From contig JALRME010000001.1 of assembly GCA_026120035.1 (NCBI GenBank), forward strand, positions 2,555,909 through 2,619,908: a DNA stretch of 64,000 nucleotides, given 5' to 3'. This document shows positions 37,501-49,400 of the stretch, piece after piece; the stretch's first letter is position 1; the number at the start of each line of letters is the position of its first letter. The translations under genes and the position numbers were made by a program. Under the pieces are notes generated by a model, which saw only the letters and a list, made by a program, of their open reading frames with translations, did not search any database and was not told the origin of the DNA. The stretch comes from Coleophoma eucalyptorum. Lineage: Eukaryota > Ascomycota > Leotiomycetes > Helotiales > Dermateaceae.

Positions 37501-37952
37501 TTACTTTGTTGGCTGAGGCTCTCGGTATCTACACTCAAGCTTCATCCTTTGGCATAAGCCACACTTTGGTCGCTGCTCGTCGCATCTCTGCTTTCTCGAT
37601 CGGCAAGTATCACAAGCTTCTGAACGCAATGATCAGTGATAAGAGTACAGGGTGGTTTACGTGTCTTGCATCGGACGGCTGCATTTACACTCTTGCGTGG
37701 AAAGAGACGGATAAGCTTACGAGCAGCAATTGCACCTATATGAATGCTGAATTAGCACCTCTTGTGTATAAGATATAATACAACATTGTCGAGTTCAGGA
37801 AACAGATTAGCAAGAGACATGTCGTATGGAAAAGTGTCTTGGAAACCGTAGTGGATTGTTTTGAATACTTCCAGCTAGGAAAGACACGCACCTCTTTCCC
37901 TCCGCTGATTTTGGGCCCCGGAGCTTGCACTAGATGCAGAATCTAGATTCAT
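34531..37952 (-). CDS. Zn(II)2Cys6 fungal-specific transcription factor
   Basis: This is a nuclear DNA-binding regulator whose target genes are unknown. I assign nine exons: 37952-37892, 37619-37505, 37262-36429, 36355-36325, 36258-36203, 36111-36037, 35980-35784, 35285-34879 and 34824-34531, giving 689 residues with every junction in phase. The zinc cluster is encoded by exon 2 as C23-x2-C26-x6-C33-x6-C40-x2-C43-x6-C50, within ACDTCRSRKQRC. A leucine-spaced helix (LVEILDRLKSLETKI) follows as a likely dimerisation element. The middle homology region starts near YFDSFNLLYPFMDRQSF and continues through LYYESCSRH, DFWRLTVSASSACQVL and YPIDWKSPRGDLIKRAYW. Intron 7 (35286-35783) is 498 nt, several times longer than most others. 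No cluster-like neighbours indicate a pathway. Confidence 0.88.
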
Positions 37953-39624
37953 GGTCGTCGCCAGTCCTCGAGGATACTCGCTGGTAGGTGTCCAGTCTGG
38001 TAGCTTGATGGATGCTGTGTCCACTTAGGGTGGGGGGTTGGGGTAAGAGAATTTCCAGGAGAAAATGGTGAAGTATTTTGGAGAGAAAAAGATATAAAAA
38101 GCTTCAAAGCAGCGGTCCGCAAGTAGAGTCTTGCGTTGGTTTTGTGTTACTGCTCAGTCTGGTTCACTGGTCGGTACAAGAAGGCATGGTCGCTTCGTAG
38201 TGTCGAATATCAGTTGTCAGGCCTAAGGCACAGGCGTAGACTGCAGTACTGCAGCCTTCTACAGATGAGGGTCTACACGGCCGTTTGTAGAGCAAGATCT
38301 CGAGATCGAAAGTTGTCGCAAAACGCCAACGAGCGTGACAAGGTCGCTCAAGACTAAGAAACGGAACAAGCGTGGCGACAAGCGTGCAGTTCCAACCTCG
38401 TCTTCACGATCCGCACTGTACAACGTGTGGTTGTTGTCGGGGTCATATTTGTATTCAAGTCGAGAATTTAGGAAGCCGAAAATGCTCGATGGGCTTCAAA
38501 AGTCCAAGGATCGGAATTGTGACCGGTCCCCCGCCTGGTTGAGAATTTCTCAAGAGGCGTGATGTTGGAAGAAGTTTGTCAATGGAAGCCCTCACAACGG
38601 AATGACAACGGCGGCTGTGGGATCGCAGTTCCTGACAGCTATCGTCATAAGTTCCAGCAACACAATCTGGGGTCTTGCTGTCACCTGCCCTACACGTCTT
38701 ACTACTGAGAGAGCCCTCAATATCGTCTAAACATCCTGGGAAGTCAGATGAGGACCCTACTTTCATTTGTACCCATCTCAGGATCTCTTTGCTTAACGTA
38801 TAGAGGCGGGAAGGCAGAAGATCTACGAATAGCAAGCATATCTCAGTTGCACAGGCCGGGGAATAGGAGGTTGCTCCGTAAGGCCACAACAGGGTTTTAG
38901 AAGCGACAGTGGTAGAGGTCTCGATGACGGATGGTCTCGGAAGAAGACTCCGGAGAAAGAGGTGACTGGTCTGCTTCTCTGTTTGCTCTATATGGTAATT
39001 GGATTTTCTGAAAAAAGCCTGGATGTTTCCCTTAAGAACTAATAATCACAAATCTAGATGGTTATTTCAGACCCCTATGCACCCATTCGCCTAAGTGCCC
39101 TCCATGGGGGTGATGTCAGTTACCACATCAGCAACGGATGTCAGGTGCGCACAAATCATATCGAGTTTTGGCCACCGCCATAGTACCTCAACAATTAATG
39201 CTATCAAACTACTGCCTTCAGACTTATGGGGCTGGTGATATACGCCACGGCATATATTACATAATAAGTCCGATTCCAAAACATCACAACCTGACCATTC
39301 CCGCCTTGGGGACGAAGGGCGTAAGAATAACCACACTTCAAGATAGTTTAAATTTTATTATAAATTCAGATCCCCATATGCAACAAAAAATAATAGTTAG
39401 GTAGGTCACGTGAAATAACCACCTATAGAATTCCAGTAACCTACCTAGGGTATACATTTTGTCAAATTCCATTTGTCTCTTTGTAATCACGATAATGCAA
39501 GTCTGGTGAAACTAAGAACGTCAGATGGACAATCAAGGCCGGATGGTTTGGTATCGTTTATGGTGAAACGTCTACAGAAAACAGGAATGCACAGCTTGAT
39601 AATGGTTTGTTATCGCCATTTCTT
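37953..39624. other. Intergenic, no gene seen
   Basis: This is the upstream region of the transcription factor gene and the 3' flank of the DUF3445 gene. A 144-codon minus-strand frame at 38455-38889 has no recognisable content. A 9 bp inverted repeat, TAGGTAGGT/ACCTACCTA, lies at 39398-39447 around a CACGTG E-box-like hexamer (39407-39412). Confidence 0.45.
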
Positions 39625-41202
39625 TTAGTAACCTTGTTGGCGGTGCCACTTATCCTCCCATCGTGGAAAATACGGGTATTCTTCTAGCGTGGCAACTTTC
39701 CACTTCTCATCATCGTTCTCTGGACGAATCCATCCTTTCGCTAACTGTTCCTGTTCATATGCCTCTAGTTCTGGGATGACCACATGCTCGACGTGCCATG
39801 TGCTCTTGTAATCCATCAGGCTTTTCTTGCCCTCTTTCAAGATCTTTTTCACAATGGCAGGGACATATGGCTCGTCTCGGAATTCTTGGACTGGGGTGAA
39901 CAACGCTGTGAAGTTGAAGACAATTCCAGCACTCAATGGAAGTCGTCGTAGGGTCTGCCAGTCGACTCTCAAATGGCAGTCTTCGATCTTCAGGTCCTCC
40001 TTCTGGAACCCACGAAGTTTCTCATGAGGATCTCCAGGTGGCATAAAGAGTGGTGTTCCGACTTCTAATCCCCAACTCCCACGCTGTATTGGAGTGTTTG
40101 TTGGCATTTTACTGAAGTATCGGTCCATGCTGAATGACATCTTTTCTTTATAGTCAGGGATCGGTTTGTGGATCTCGTCAAGTTCCATGCCAATCTTGGT
40201 ACCGACATTCCATCCTAGAGAACTACAGATAACGCCAGCACGGAAGTAGTACATGCCGTTTTCTTCATTGCGGAGAACAATGGCAAAATCCTCGGGTACA
40301 TTGTTCAGAAGAACAACCAATGGATGTAGGCTGGTGAGGTCGGTATCCTCCTTAAGCAAGCCATTATGAAAGGTTTTCTTATCAGCGGAAATAGAGAAGT
40401 ACTTTGGAAACCTGGCGCAATAAAACTGAAGGCACATTTCCATCAATTCTTTGCAAGCGAGTTCTGAGCCTGGGAGATACTGCAAGATCATCTTGCCGTA
40501 CTTCTTATAGATACCTTTGCGCTTCTCAATTGTCGCAACATAGTTCTTGTCAATCTCCAACCACCAATCGTTTTCCATCTTATTAAATGCTATATAATAA
40601 TTGTTAGCAATTGCCAAGAAAAATTAAGGCTGACACTACGCACACATTGTCTGGTGGTAGGCCCATCTGAAGGGGCGGTATGGTCTTGTAATAGCCGTGG
40701 CTGGATTGAATTCTTTGTACTCCTTTGGTAGCGGGACCCCGCTCAAAACATCATATGCCGGAAAGTCCCCCATAGCTTTGATTTCGGCAGTTGAAAACCC
40801 GGTTGGTGTGTACTTTGCTGTATCATGTTGGAGTGCAAAAGATTGTGCAATTGGTAGGGGGTCCTTCAAAAGAAAGTCCGAAGCTGGTTCTTTTGCCGCA
40901 AGGACTTTCCGATTGGCACCTGTTGCCCCTTTTGCTATTTCCAAAAGAATTGATCGTCGAGATGGAGGGAATTGTGCAGTATAATCAGGTTTGGTAGGAC
41001 CTGATGGCTTTACGTCTTTCTTTGGCGACACTGATCTTGGCGGAGTTGAAGCTCCCGAAGCTCGACGGCGCCTAAAGCCTAATCTTCCAAGTACGGCTTC
41101 TCTTTGTGACTTGTTCAATATTAACGCAATGACGGACGAGAATATGAACACAGCACCTAGGCCAAATAGCCACCGCTGCGAAATCAAAGTTGCAAAATCC
41201 AT
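39625..41202 (-). CDS. DUF3445 membrane-anchored protein (haem-dependent N-demethylase alpha-like)
   Basis: The protein belongs to the DUF3445 family, whose bacterial members include the alpha subunit of haem-dependent oxidative N-demethylase. The fungal reaction is unknown. Exons are 41202-40644 and 40589-39625 with a 54 nt intron, giving 507 residues. An N-terminal membrane anchor (WLFGLGAVFIFSSVIALIL) is followed by a basic RRRR stretch and a Ser/Pro linker. The DUF3445 core includes MSFNKMENDWWLEIDKNY, GMELDEIHKPIPDYKEKM, SMDRYFSKMP and RVDWQTLRRLPLSAGIVF, with His and Arg residues that could bind haem. A start at 41274 would add 24 residues rich in Arg and His; I prefer 41202 because it places the anchor at the extreme N-terminus. 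Confidence 0.8.
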
Positions 41203-43279
41203 TGCTGGGGAAGTGTGATGGTGGGAAAGTCGTATCAATGCACTTCGAAACGAGGCTCGAGTTCGCCGATACAAAATGAACCAAGGTCGTTATGGAATGC
41301 AAACACTAGGCATTTGACATGGAAGAGAAATATGGCTAAATATGTATGTGCAAAGCAGGTTGAGGTTGGATACCTTATCATGAAAGCGCACACCAGATAA
41401 GAGGTGTGGTCATGGAGTGGAATGGAGCACCGAAAAGGACTGGGGAATAGTACCAGTCAGAAAGTAATCCTGAACGGGTAAAAGAAGTCGGGGTGAAAAG
41501 ATGGGAAAGTTTTACACAAGTACGACAAACCAGTCAGATGTATAACATTTCAGTACGCCACCCCCTCGCCCCCAGAGAGGGCTGCTTTGGGAAGTTCGAA
41601 TGAGACAATCTGAGATAAAACCATTATGTATATATCAGACCACTATTCCACATCCATATTTGCTCTTCATTCGAGGCATTAAAGTGAGCAAGGCTGGAGG
41701 TTGAAATGGCTTTACCCCCCAGAGGGTGTTATCAGTAATGATGCGCATACGAGAGAGATAGATGGGGTTCGAGATAAGGGAATTTCGACACCAAGATCCA
41801 CTAAAGACTCCCGTACTCCGCAAATGCCTCGCTCGCAATGGGCCTCTAACCCCTTCAGGAAAGAATTTCCTGGCCAGCTTCTCAAATCCTACTTCACGTA
41901 CCTGTCCCGAAGTTGTCATCTAGGGATAATTTTGCCTTTGTTGTTGTAGGCAGACCTTCTTACATCTGTGTGCTTTTTATGCCACTTGCGGTCCTTTGAG
42001 TGCTGGTCGCTTGATCCGCGACTGAACACGCGAATGATTGCGAATGTGTTGTCAACCAGTTGACGATATATTCTTGGAGATACAGTCGTTGGACCACGCA
42101 ACTTCGTTTGCAAACTCTGCAGGTTGTTCTGTATTTTTTTGTCGCTCCTCCACAATTCAACGGATAGCCATAGTTGATTGTAGGTCGTTCAAGAAATGGC
42201 CTTTGAACTAGAGGACTTCACAACAAAGCTCTGAGATTAGCCGTTATTTCGGGGGGATTGAAGATTACTTATTATATAAGGGTCTCTAAGTACACAGTCT
42301 TCTGGTTCTAATATTGGTTGAGATGATTCTCCCGGCTCCATGGAATTCTCTTTCACTCACATCTTGGTCGTGGCTGGTTGCAATTTGCTACCTAGAGGCT
42401 CACCCCCCGAAACATAAAGTATTGGCATATCACTTGCTAGCTTTTGTGACGAATGAGGGCGGTTTTCAATGGATCTAGTGATTGCAGTTGCTAACATTTT
42501 TCTGCCGGCTCTTCTGACACATGAAAGAGAAACCCTTGTGTCATATCACTAAGTCATGTTACCTACTATTATCCAAAGGCTTTAAGAGAACATACAAACC
42601 TTCATCACGAATGGCTTGTAACAACAGACAACTCCCTCATTGATTCTCTTGGAGATATTCATTATTTATAGATTACCAATTTAAAAATCTCATTACCTAA
42701 GACTCACCCGCATCATTTCTCGCATAGATAAATCTTATTGTGTAAAGATCTATTGTTTTTTAATGTTCAGTGCTTTTCACTATATAATTCATTAGGCATT
42801 TCTAATTTATTATGTAGTCTATATCTGGTCTTTTTCATTTATGCAAATGACCACAAAGTACTTGAACGCTAATCAATTATTACTACTCTTTGGTAGACAG
42901 CAACATAATAGGCAAGCGCTATTTTCTATAGCAGCTTAACCACGAAGTTTACATAAGGAAATAAAATATTATTAAGTTACTTTAAATCACTGGAAAAGCT
43001 TGAGTTGTCTTTATTATAAATATAGCAACCGGTTTCTCCTAAGATCATAATGTTATCACCATTGATAACTGGAACCGCTTACAAGTTTTGGCATTCACTC
43101 CTCACTCACTCACCTTCCATAAATGCCTGATTATCACTTCAACAATAAAGTGTTATCTGGTCTGTGTCCTCCAATATAGGAAGGGGTGCTTTCACAAAAA
43201 ACAAAACGGGTGTGATTGATCAAGAAAGGCAATTTATTAGGTGCCTAATTTACAACAACGGGCGGTATCTTTAGCCACC
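41203..43279. other. Intergenic, AT-rich in its right half
   Basis: No coding frame with recognisable content is present. From about 42540 to 43250 the sequence is clearly AT-rich, with no open frames of note. This may be long 3'/5' flanks or an old mutated element; no terminal repeats were found. Confidence 0.45.
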
Positions 43280-44631
43280 TTACAGGGTGTAGACAAGCTT
43301 CTCACCAGAAACCTTACCCTCCTTCATAGCTTGCATACCTTGGACAACACCTTCTAGACCCTTACCATACTTGTTTATACTAGGCTTGTGTACCTTGAGT
43401 TTACCCTGAGCCAGTAACTCTCTAGCAAGAGCCCAAAACATCTTGCCGAATTCGAAGTCCTCGGGCTTGGCGGGAACCTTGTTAGGTCCGAAGGAAAACT
43501 CCTCGCCGACGACGGTATAGCCGAGTGTGGATTTGTTCTGGACCTTGGAGTTAAACTCTGCTACCTTCTCTGCCGGGACGCGAAGCAATGTGCTATAGAC
43601 ACCGCCTGTGGAAGACATTGCCCCCACAGTGATCTTGGGGCTCTCGCCTCCGGAGATGCAGTCAAATGCGTGAGCGATGCTGTCCTTGCTGTATTCCTTG
43701 ATATCGGCGGAACAGGTTGGTGAGTTGTAGTCAAATGTTGCATCAGCTCCAAGGCTCTTAACGTATTCAAAGTTTCGTGGTGAGCAGGTGGTGATCACCT
43801 GGCACCCAGAAAGCTTCGCAAACTGGATGGCAAGAGCGCCTGTTGCAGTACCTCCACCGTAGATAAGTACTGGAATTGGTGTAGTTGATGGTTTACTTGG
43901 GAGTGGGAGTTGGAGACTCTGATAGAGACCTTGTCCAGCGCTGTAGCTTGTAAGTTTCTTGTCCTTCTCAATGGGATAGTAGCTATTACGTAGTGATACC
44001 AACACCAAGTGTTGCTGCCTCTTCAAAGGAGAGGTTATCTGGAATCTTGATCTGAATGTCTCCTTTGGCAGTCTGTTGTGCCAATTAGCATGATTATGAC
44101 TAAAGCAATTTTTCCGTTGCCTTACAATATACTCGCCAAAGCTCCCATCATCGTGGTTGACCTCATTTCCTAAGAAGCGTCAATCAGCATAGTCAATAAG
44201 CCTGAAGTTTTAACTACAACTCAAGAGTTTTACATTGAGGCTCGTTCAGAACCCCTGACAGATCGGACCTCCGTACGCAACCAGAAAACCTTGTGATGAG
44301 AAAAGTTTGTACTTACCGCCGTGAGCAAAGCCACAGACACGGTCTCCCTTTTTCAGGCCATTATTTACTTTACTGCCGACTTTTTCCACAATGCCAGAGT
44401 AATCTCAAAATGATTAGCTGAATAGCAAGGCTTGTCGAGTTTCTTGTGCTCACCACATCCAATTCGTGCACCGGCAGATGTGAGCCACTCCACATGCTTC
44501 CAATCCGTTGGATTCAAAGCAACAGCCTTCACCTTGACAATGACATAATCGTCTCGCAGCTTTGGAACGGAGCACTCGGCAACCTTAGCCTCGCCCGGTT
44601 TCTGTACAATGACTGCGTGGTTTCCTGACAT
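43280..44631 (-). CDS. ToxD-like zinc-independent enoyl reductase (MDR family)
   Basis: This is a medium-chain dehydrogenase/reductase using NAD(P)H, close to ToxD and trans-acting enoyl reductases, though no polyketide synthase lies nearby. Exons are 44631-44454, 44403-44317, 44169-44126, 44072-43990 and 43940-43280, giving 350 residues in phase. The GroES-like N-terminal part has [18 protein letters not shown] and, across intron 1, [25 protein letters not shown] and [14 protein letters not shown] follow. The cofactor site is [20 protein letters not shown]. Zinc ligands of classical alcohol dehydrogenases are absent, as in this subfamily. The gene looked broken at first because four introns interrupt its N-terminal third. 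The 147 nt intron at 44170-44316 is the longest. The substrate is unknown. Confidence 0.88.
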
Positions 44632-46446
44632 TTTGACTGTTTGTTTGACTTCCCAAAGACTCTGCACCTTGCAGAGACATTGCTTTTATAAGCCAATTCT
44701 ATAGTGAGCTCATGCAATGTTCTTATAAATCATCGGGAAAACCAACCGTGCTTCGGAGTTTACGCATTATTTTATCCACAAAATTTGCTAACCTTACTCC
44801 ACTACTGACATCAGTTATATTTGGGAGTGACAGCCTCCAAGTGAAAGTTGCTCGCGAGGAAGCGAATATCCTAAACTGGGCGTGGGAATAACATCTCAGC
44901 TTCCTCCTCCGGATTCCCTCATGCGAACGAGGCTGGGAAGGGAATTACTCCGATCTCGAACAGTCCGAGGGATCTGACTACTCTCCCCCGCCTCCTCCAT
45001 CGCCATTCTTACCACGGTTTTCGTGGCGAAGAGCAGTTGAAATCTCGATTATCTGCCATAGGAAATCTTGCCAGTTCACATAATAATATCTACCAACCTG
45101 TGTAAAAAAAAAAAATTAAGGTTTAAGGGTGTGTTTGCTTCTTCTTTGCTAGAACAAGCTCACAAACACGAGACCAGTTCACGCAAAGACCGCCGGTTGA
45201 GTCCGGTGTTCCGTATCAGCCTAAGGACAATGCGATTGAACTCTAGACTAGAGTGGAATGAATTAAAATTCATGACGATGATACAATGGGCCATAGTGAT
45301 GACTTGTCGTCAGACAGATGCTGAGACAAGAAAAAGGAGTCGAGGTGAAGCCCAATATGGGTTCTGGTCTTGTCACACTTTAACAACAAGGCCAATTGAA
45401 GGGTACAGACACAGTGCAGTTTGCATGCGTGTGAACGAATAGGTTCGATGAAATCTGTCGGCACGTCATCTCCTTCTACCAAGATCCTCCGGGAACCGCT
45501 CAGGCTGCACCAACCAGACCTCGTGGCAACCTTTGCAGACCGATTCAGTTCCTTCTGCCCAATCTGCGGTACAGCGTAGCTAGCCAACCGCAAAATTGAT
45601 GAGCTTCATGCATAAGGTACCAAAAGAGTCCAATGACAGCACAGGCTTTGGCGATGGTAGTGTTGAGTCTCGTCGACTTTTGTTTTGACGACAAGTTGCG
45701 GTGAGAGAGGGATTCTAGGAGTGGAGCGCATTACCCTCAAACAATTGCATTCAGGTGCTGTTAGTTCCCGCCTGCAGCGTGGGAAAAGCTTCGCGACCTT
45801 CCATAGGGCAGTTTTTGAGATGCTGCGCCGAACCCGACCCTTTTTGGCTCCGTCACTGGTTCCCGCGCCCAGCATAACGTGGAGCGCTGCCATATCAATG
45901 TACAGTAGTACGGGCCAGCACTGTAGTCCAGTGCCGTATAGAGCAGAGGACAACCAGACGAAGATGCATCTAGTAGAAAATTTTATCTGACTGCCTCCTC
46001 GCACCCAATGTGAGCAATCCTCTTCTTGTGTACTGCTTCGTCTCAAGGAGGACGGTGCTCAAAAACCCTTATCGCCCCCGATACACGCAAATTCTTCGCG
46101 CGATTGTCTCAGTCGCAGGAACGGAAGGGTCTTGGAAGGAGGTGGCAGGGACCGAGGATTGTCAAAACACAATCATAGCCCTTACCTCCCCTTGACTACA
46201 ACCATTTTGGCGTCTATCCTCTTTGTGTTCTCGTATCTCCTTTTCGCCATCCCGACAACATCCTAGAATTATACGAAATATACGATTGTATATTCTTACT
46301 TCTTTGCGCGCGACCTGCTCTTACGATCCTCCCCCGCTCGACGATTCCGCCCTCGCACCGCCTCCAAACAAATCTCGTCTTGCCGTGGAGATAGCCCTCG
46401 ATGAGTCTGGAACTTATCCGTCACTACAATAGCTCGAATATCCATA
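44632..46446. other. Intergenic, no gene seen
   Basis: This 1.8 kb stretch separates two divergent genes. It has a 13 nt A-run near 45105 and short frames without content on both strands. It presumably holds the promoter and leader of the large repeat-protein gene. Confidence 0.5.
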
Positions 46447-49400
46447 ATGGCAGCAGTCAGTGTTTTGGCGTTCTGCGGCGGTCGCCTCGGGACCGATTAC
46501 AAGGGGACTACGGAGTGGGATGAAGAGGATACGCGCATAAGGCTGAATCAGATTTCACGAGCTTGGATAGCATCACGCAGTCCTGGAACAAAGGCCAGTG
46601 TATATCGTGTAGAATTGGTATGAACCTGGCCATTTCCTTCAAATATTTCCGCCACCGCGCTGCAATGACATGGCTCTTGTCTGTCGTGCAGTAGCGGCTT
46701 ATATGCAGCGCAGCGGTGTGTTTAACCCAATATCGGTTTCTAACAACGTCTACAGAACTCACTTCCGCATTTGGCTCCTACGTGGCCCTGCAGTTTGATC
46801 CACGAGCCACTGAAGACACCTGAGTGCTTGCCAAAATGGAAGTACTCTGTACCATCCAAAGAAGACGAAGAGATACCTGAAATAGTCGACCTTACCGATA
46901 CAGACGCACTCGCTAGGAAACACTGGCATGGTCACAACAATCCCCCGACTCCTGCCCATTCTCCTAGTTCCTCACCGCACCCGCAAGACGAGCCGGTCCT
47001 CTTCCGCGACCCAAGTATGGCAACGCCCATAGACTTTCAGTCTCAAGATGGGTTTAAACAAACGGCGAAGAAAGCCAAGAAAGCTGCAAAGGCTGCTCAG
47101 CAAGCGAAGTGGTTGAATGATGACGATGGCGATGGAGCTAAGAAGGATGAGGGTGATGCTGGTGAGGGTGGGGATAAAGCTGGGGACGCCGGGGACGCTG
47201 GTGCTGGCGACAATAGCGCAGGCGGGGATGGCGATGGCAACAAGAAGGATGATCAAACTGGCGATGGAAATAATGGTGGTGACCCCAATCCCGATGACGA
47301 ATGGGGATTTGCGCCTGCAAAGAAGGGCAAGAAGGGCAAGAAAGGTAAGAATGCAGCAGCCGAGGAGCCTCCAGCTGCAGAACCCAAATTTGATGCCTTT
47401 GATGAAATCAAACTGGATGACACCGGCCCTATGCTTGACCTGAGCTTCGATACTGGTACAACAGACAAAGACAAAGGGTCTGGCTTTGGTTCGTGGGGCA
47501 CAAGCTGGAATACGGGAACAACGACAAGTTCCTGGAATTTTGGTTCAACGCCAGCAGAGCCGGAGAAGGCCAAGGAAGCTGAAATTGACAACAATCCATG
47601 GAGTCTTAACCGAGGCAAGCCAAAGAAGAATGCAGGCTTCTCCTTTGGCGCTCTGGACGAAGAAACAAAACCAGAGGAAACCGAGGAAAAGAAGGAAGAG
47701 GACGATTTTGGATTCAGTTTTACTTCTGTCTCGAAAAAGGATAAGAAGAAGAAGAAAAATGCCATCGCGGAAATTGTTGATGAACCTGTCGTTGAAGAAC
47801 CTCCCGCAGTAGAGGAACCCGCAGAAGACGACTGGGGAGGTTGGGGCACTGCAAAAACGAAGAAGAAAGGCAAAAAGTCTGAACCTGAACCAGTCAAGGA
47901 GGAGCCCAAAGTCGAGGATCCTCCACCCGTGGAGGATGAATGGTCGTTTGGAACCTCAAAGAAAGACAAGAAAAAGAAAGGGAAAGCTATAATCGAGGAG
48001 TTCAAAGTTGAGGAACCTGCCCCGGAACCCGAGCCCGAAAAGCCCGCGGAGGATGATTTTGGTTGGGGATCTTTCGGGTCAAAGAAGGACAAGAAGAAGA
48101 AAGGTAAGAATGTGGTGGAAGAACCGAAAATCGAAGAGCCTCCACCCGCAGAGCCGGAACCTGAAAAGCCAGCCGAGGACGACTTTGGTTGGGGATCTTT
48201 TGGAACCAAAAAGGACAAAAAGAAGAAAGGCAAGAATGTCGTAGAAGAGCCCAAAATCGAAGAGCCTCCACCGCCAGAACCCGAGCCCGAACCCGAAAAG
48301 CCAGTTGAAGACGACTTTGGCTGGGGATCTTTCGGCACCAAAAAGGACAAAAAGAAGAAAGGCAAGAATGTTGTAGAAGAGCCCAAAATCGAAGAGCCTC
48401 CACCGCCAGAACCCGAGCCCGAACCCGAAAAGCCAGTTGAAGACGACTTTGGCTGGGGATCTTTCGGCACCAAAAAGGACAAAAAGAAGAAAGGCAAGAA
48501 TGTTGTAGAAGAGCCCAAAATCGAAGAGCCTCCACCGCCAGAACCCGAGCCCGAACCCGAAAAGCCAGTTGAAGACGACTTTGGCTGGGGATCTTTCGGA
48601 ACCAAAAAGGACAAAAAGAAGAAGGGAAAGGGTATTGTCGAAGAGCCAGCAAAGATCGTGGAAGAGCCCGTGAAGGCAGACGAACCACCGCCAGAAGACG
48701 ACTGGACAACCTCGGCTTGGGGAACAACCACTTCTAAGAAAGACAAGAAAAAGAAAGGCAAAGAGGCTAGTCCACCGCCGCCAGAACCCGATCCAATTGT
48801 CGAGGCTGTCGAGCCTGCAGACAACGATGACTGGATGGATTGGGGCCAGAAAAAGGACAAGAAGAAGAAGAAGGGTGCTACTGAAGAACCCGAGAAGATT
48901 AAAGAGCCAACACCTGAACCCGAACCGGTTGCAGACGACGGTTGGGGTTCTTTCGGTACTTCAAAGAAAGACAAGAAAAAGAAGGGTTCTAAAGCCTTGG
49001 TGGAAGTAACGGTCGAAGAACCAGAGCAACCACGAGCACCTACACCCCCACCTGCTGTCCCCGAAGTTGCTGACGATGATGGCTTTGGCTGGGGAACTAC
49101 TTCTAAAAAGGATAAGAAGAAGAAGAAGAGTAATACTTTCTCTTGGGACGAACCGGACGACTCTATCAAGCCAGATGTTATCGAGGAGCCCAAAGTGGAT
49201 GATATCTGGGGCACCAAAACATCGTCCAAGGACAAGAAGAAGAAGGGTAAGAATATTGTAGAGGTTATCGAAGATCCTCCAGCTCCAGAGCCTGAACCCG
49301 AACCCGAAGTTGTACCAGAGCCTGAGCCCGAACCCGAACCTGTCACTGCGGAAACCAAACCGGAAGATGACTGGGGCACCTGGGGCTCAACAAGCAAGAA

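Noticed and set aside
38455..38889. A 144-codon minus-strand frame
   Set aside because: No domain, signal or intron support; treated as chance.
42540..43250. AT-rich stretch considered as a RIP-mutated transposon
   Set aside because: No terminal repeats, no recognisable transposase remnant and no second copy in the window; dinucleotide indices were not computed.
43280..44631. ToxD-like reductase first judged to be split into two broken pieces
   Set aside because: Four introns join the pieces in phase and restore all family motifs.
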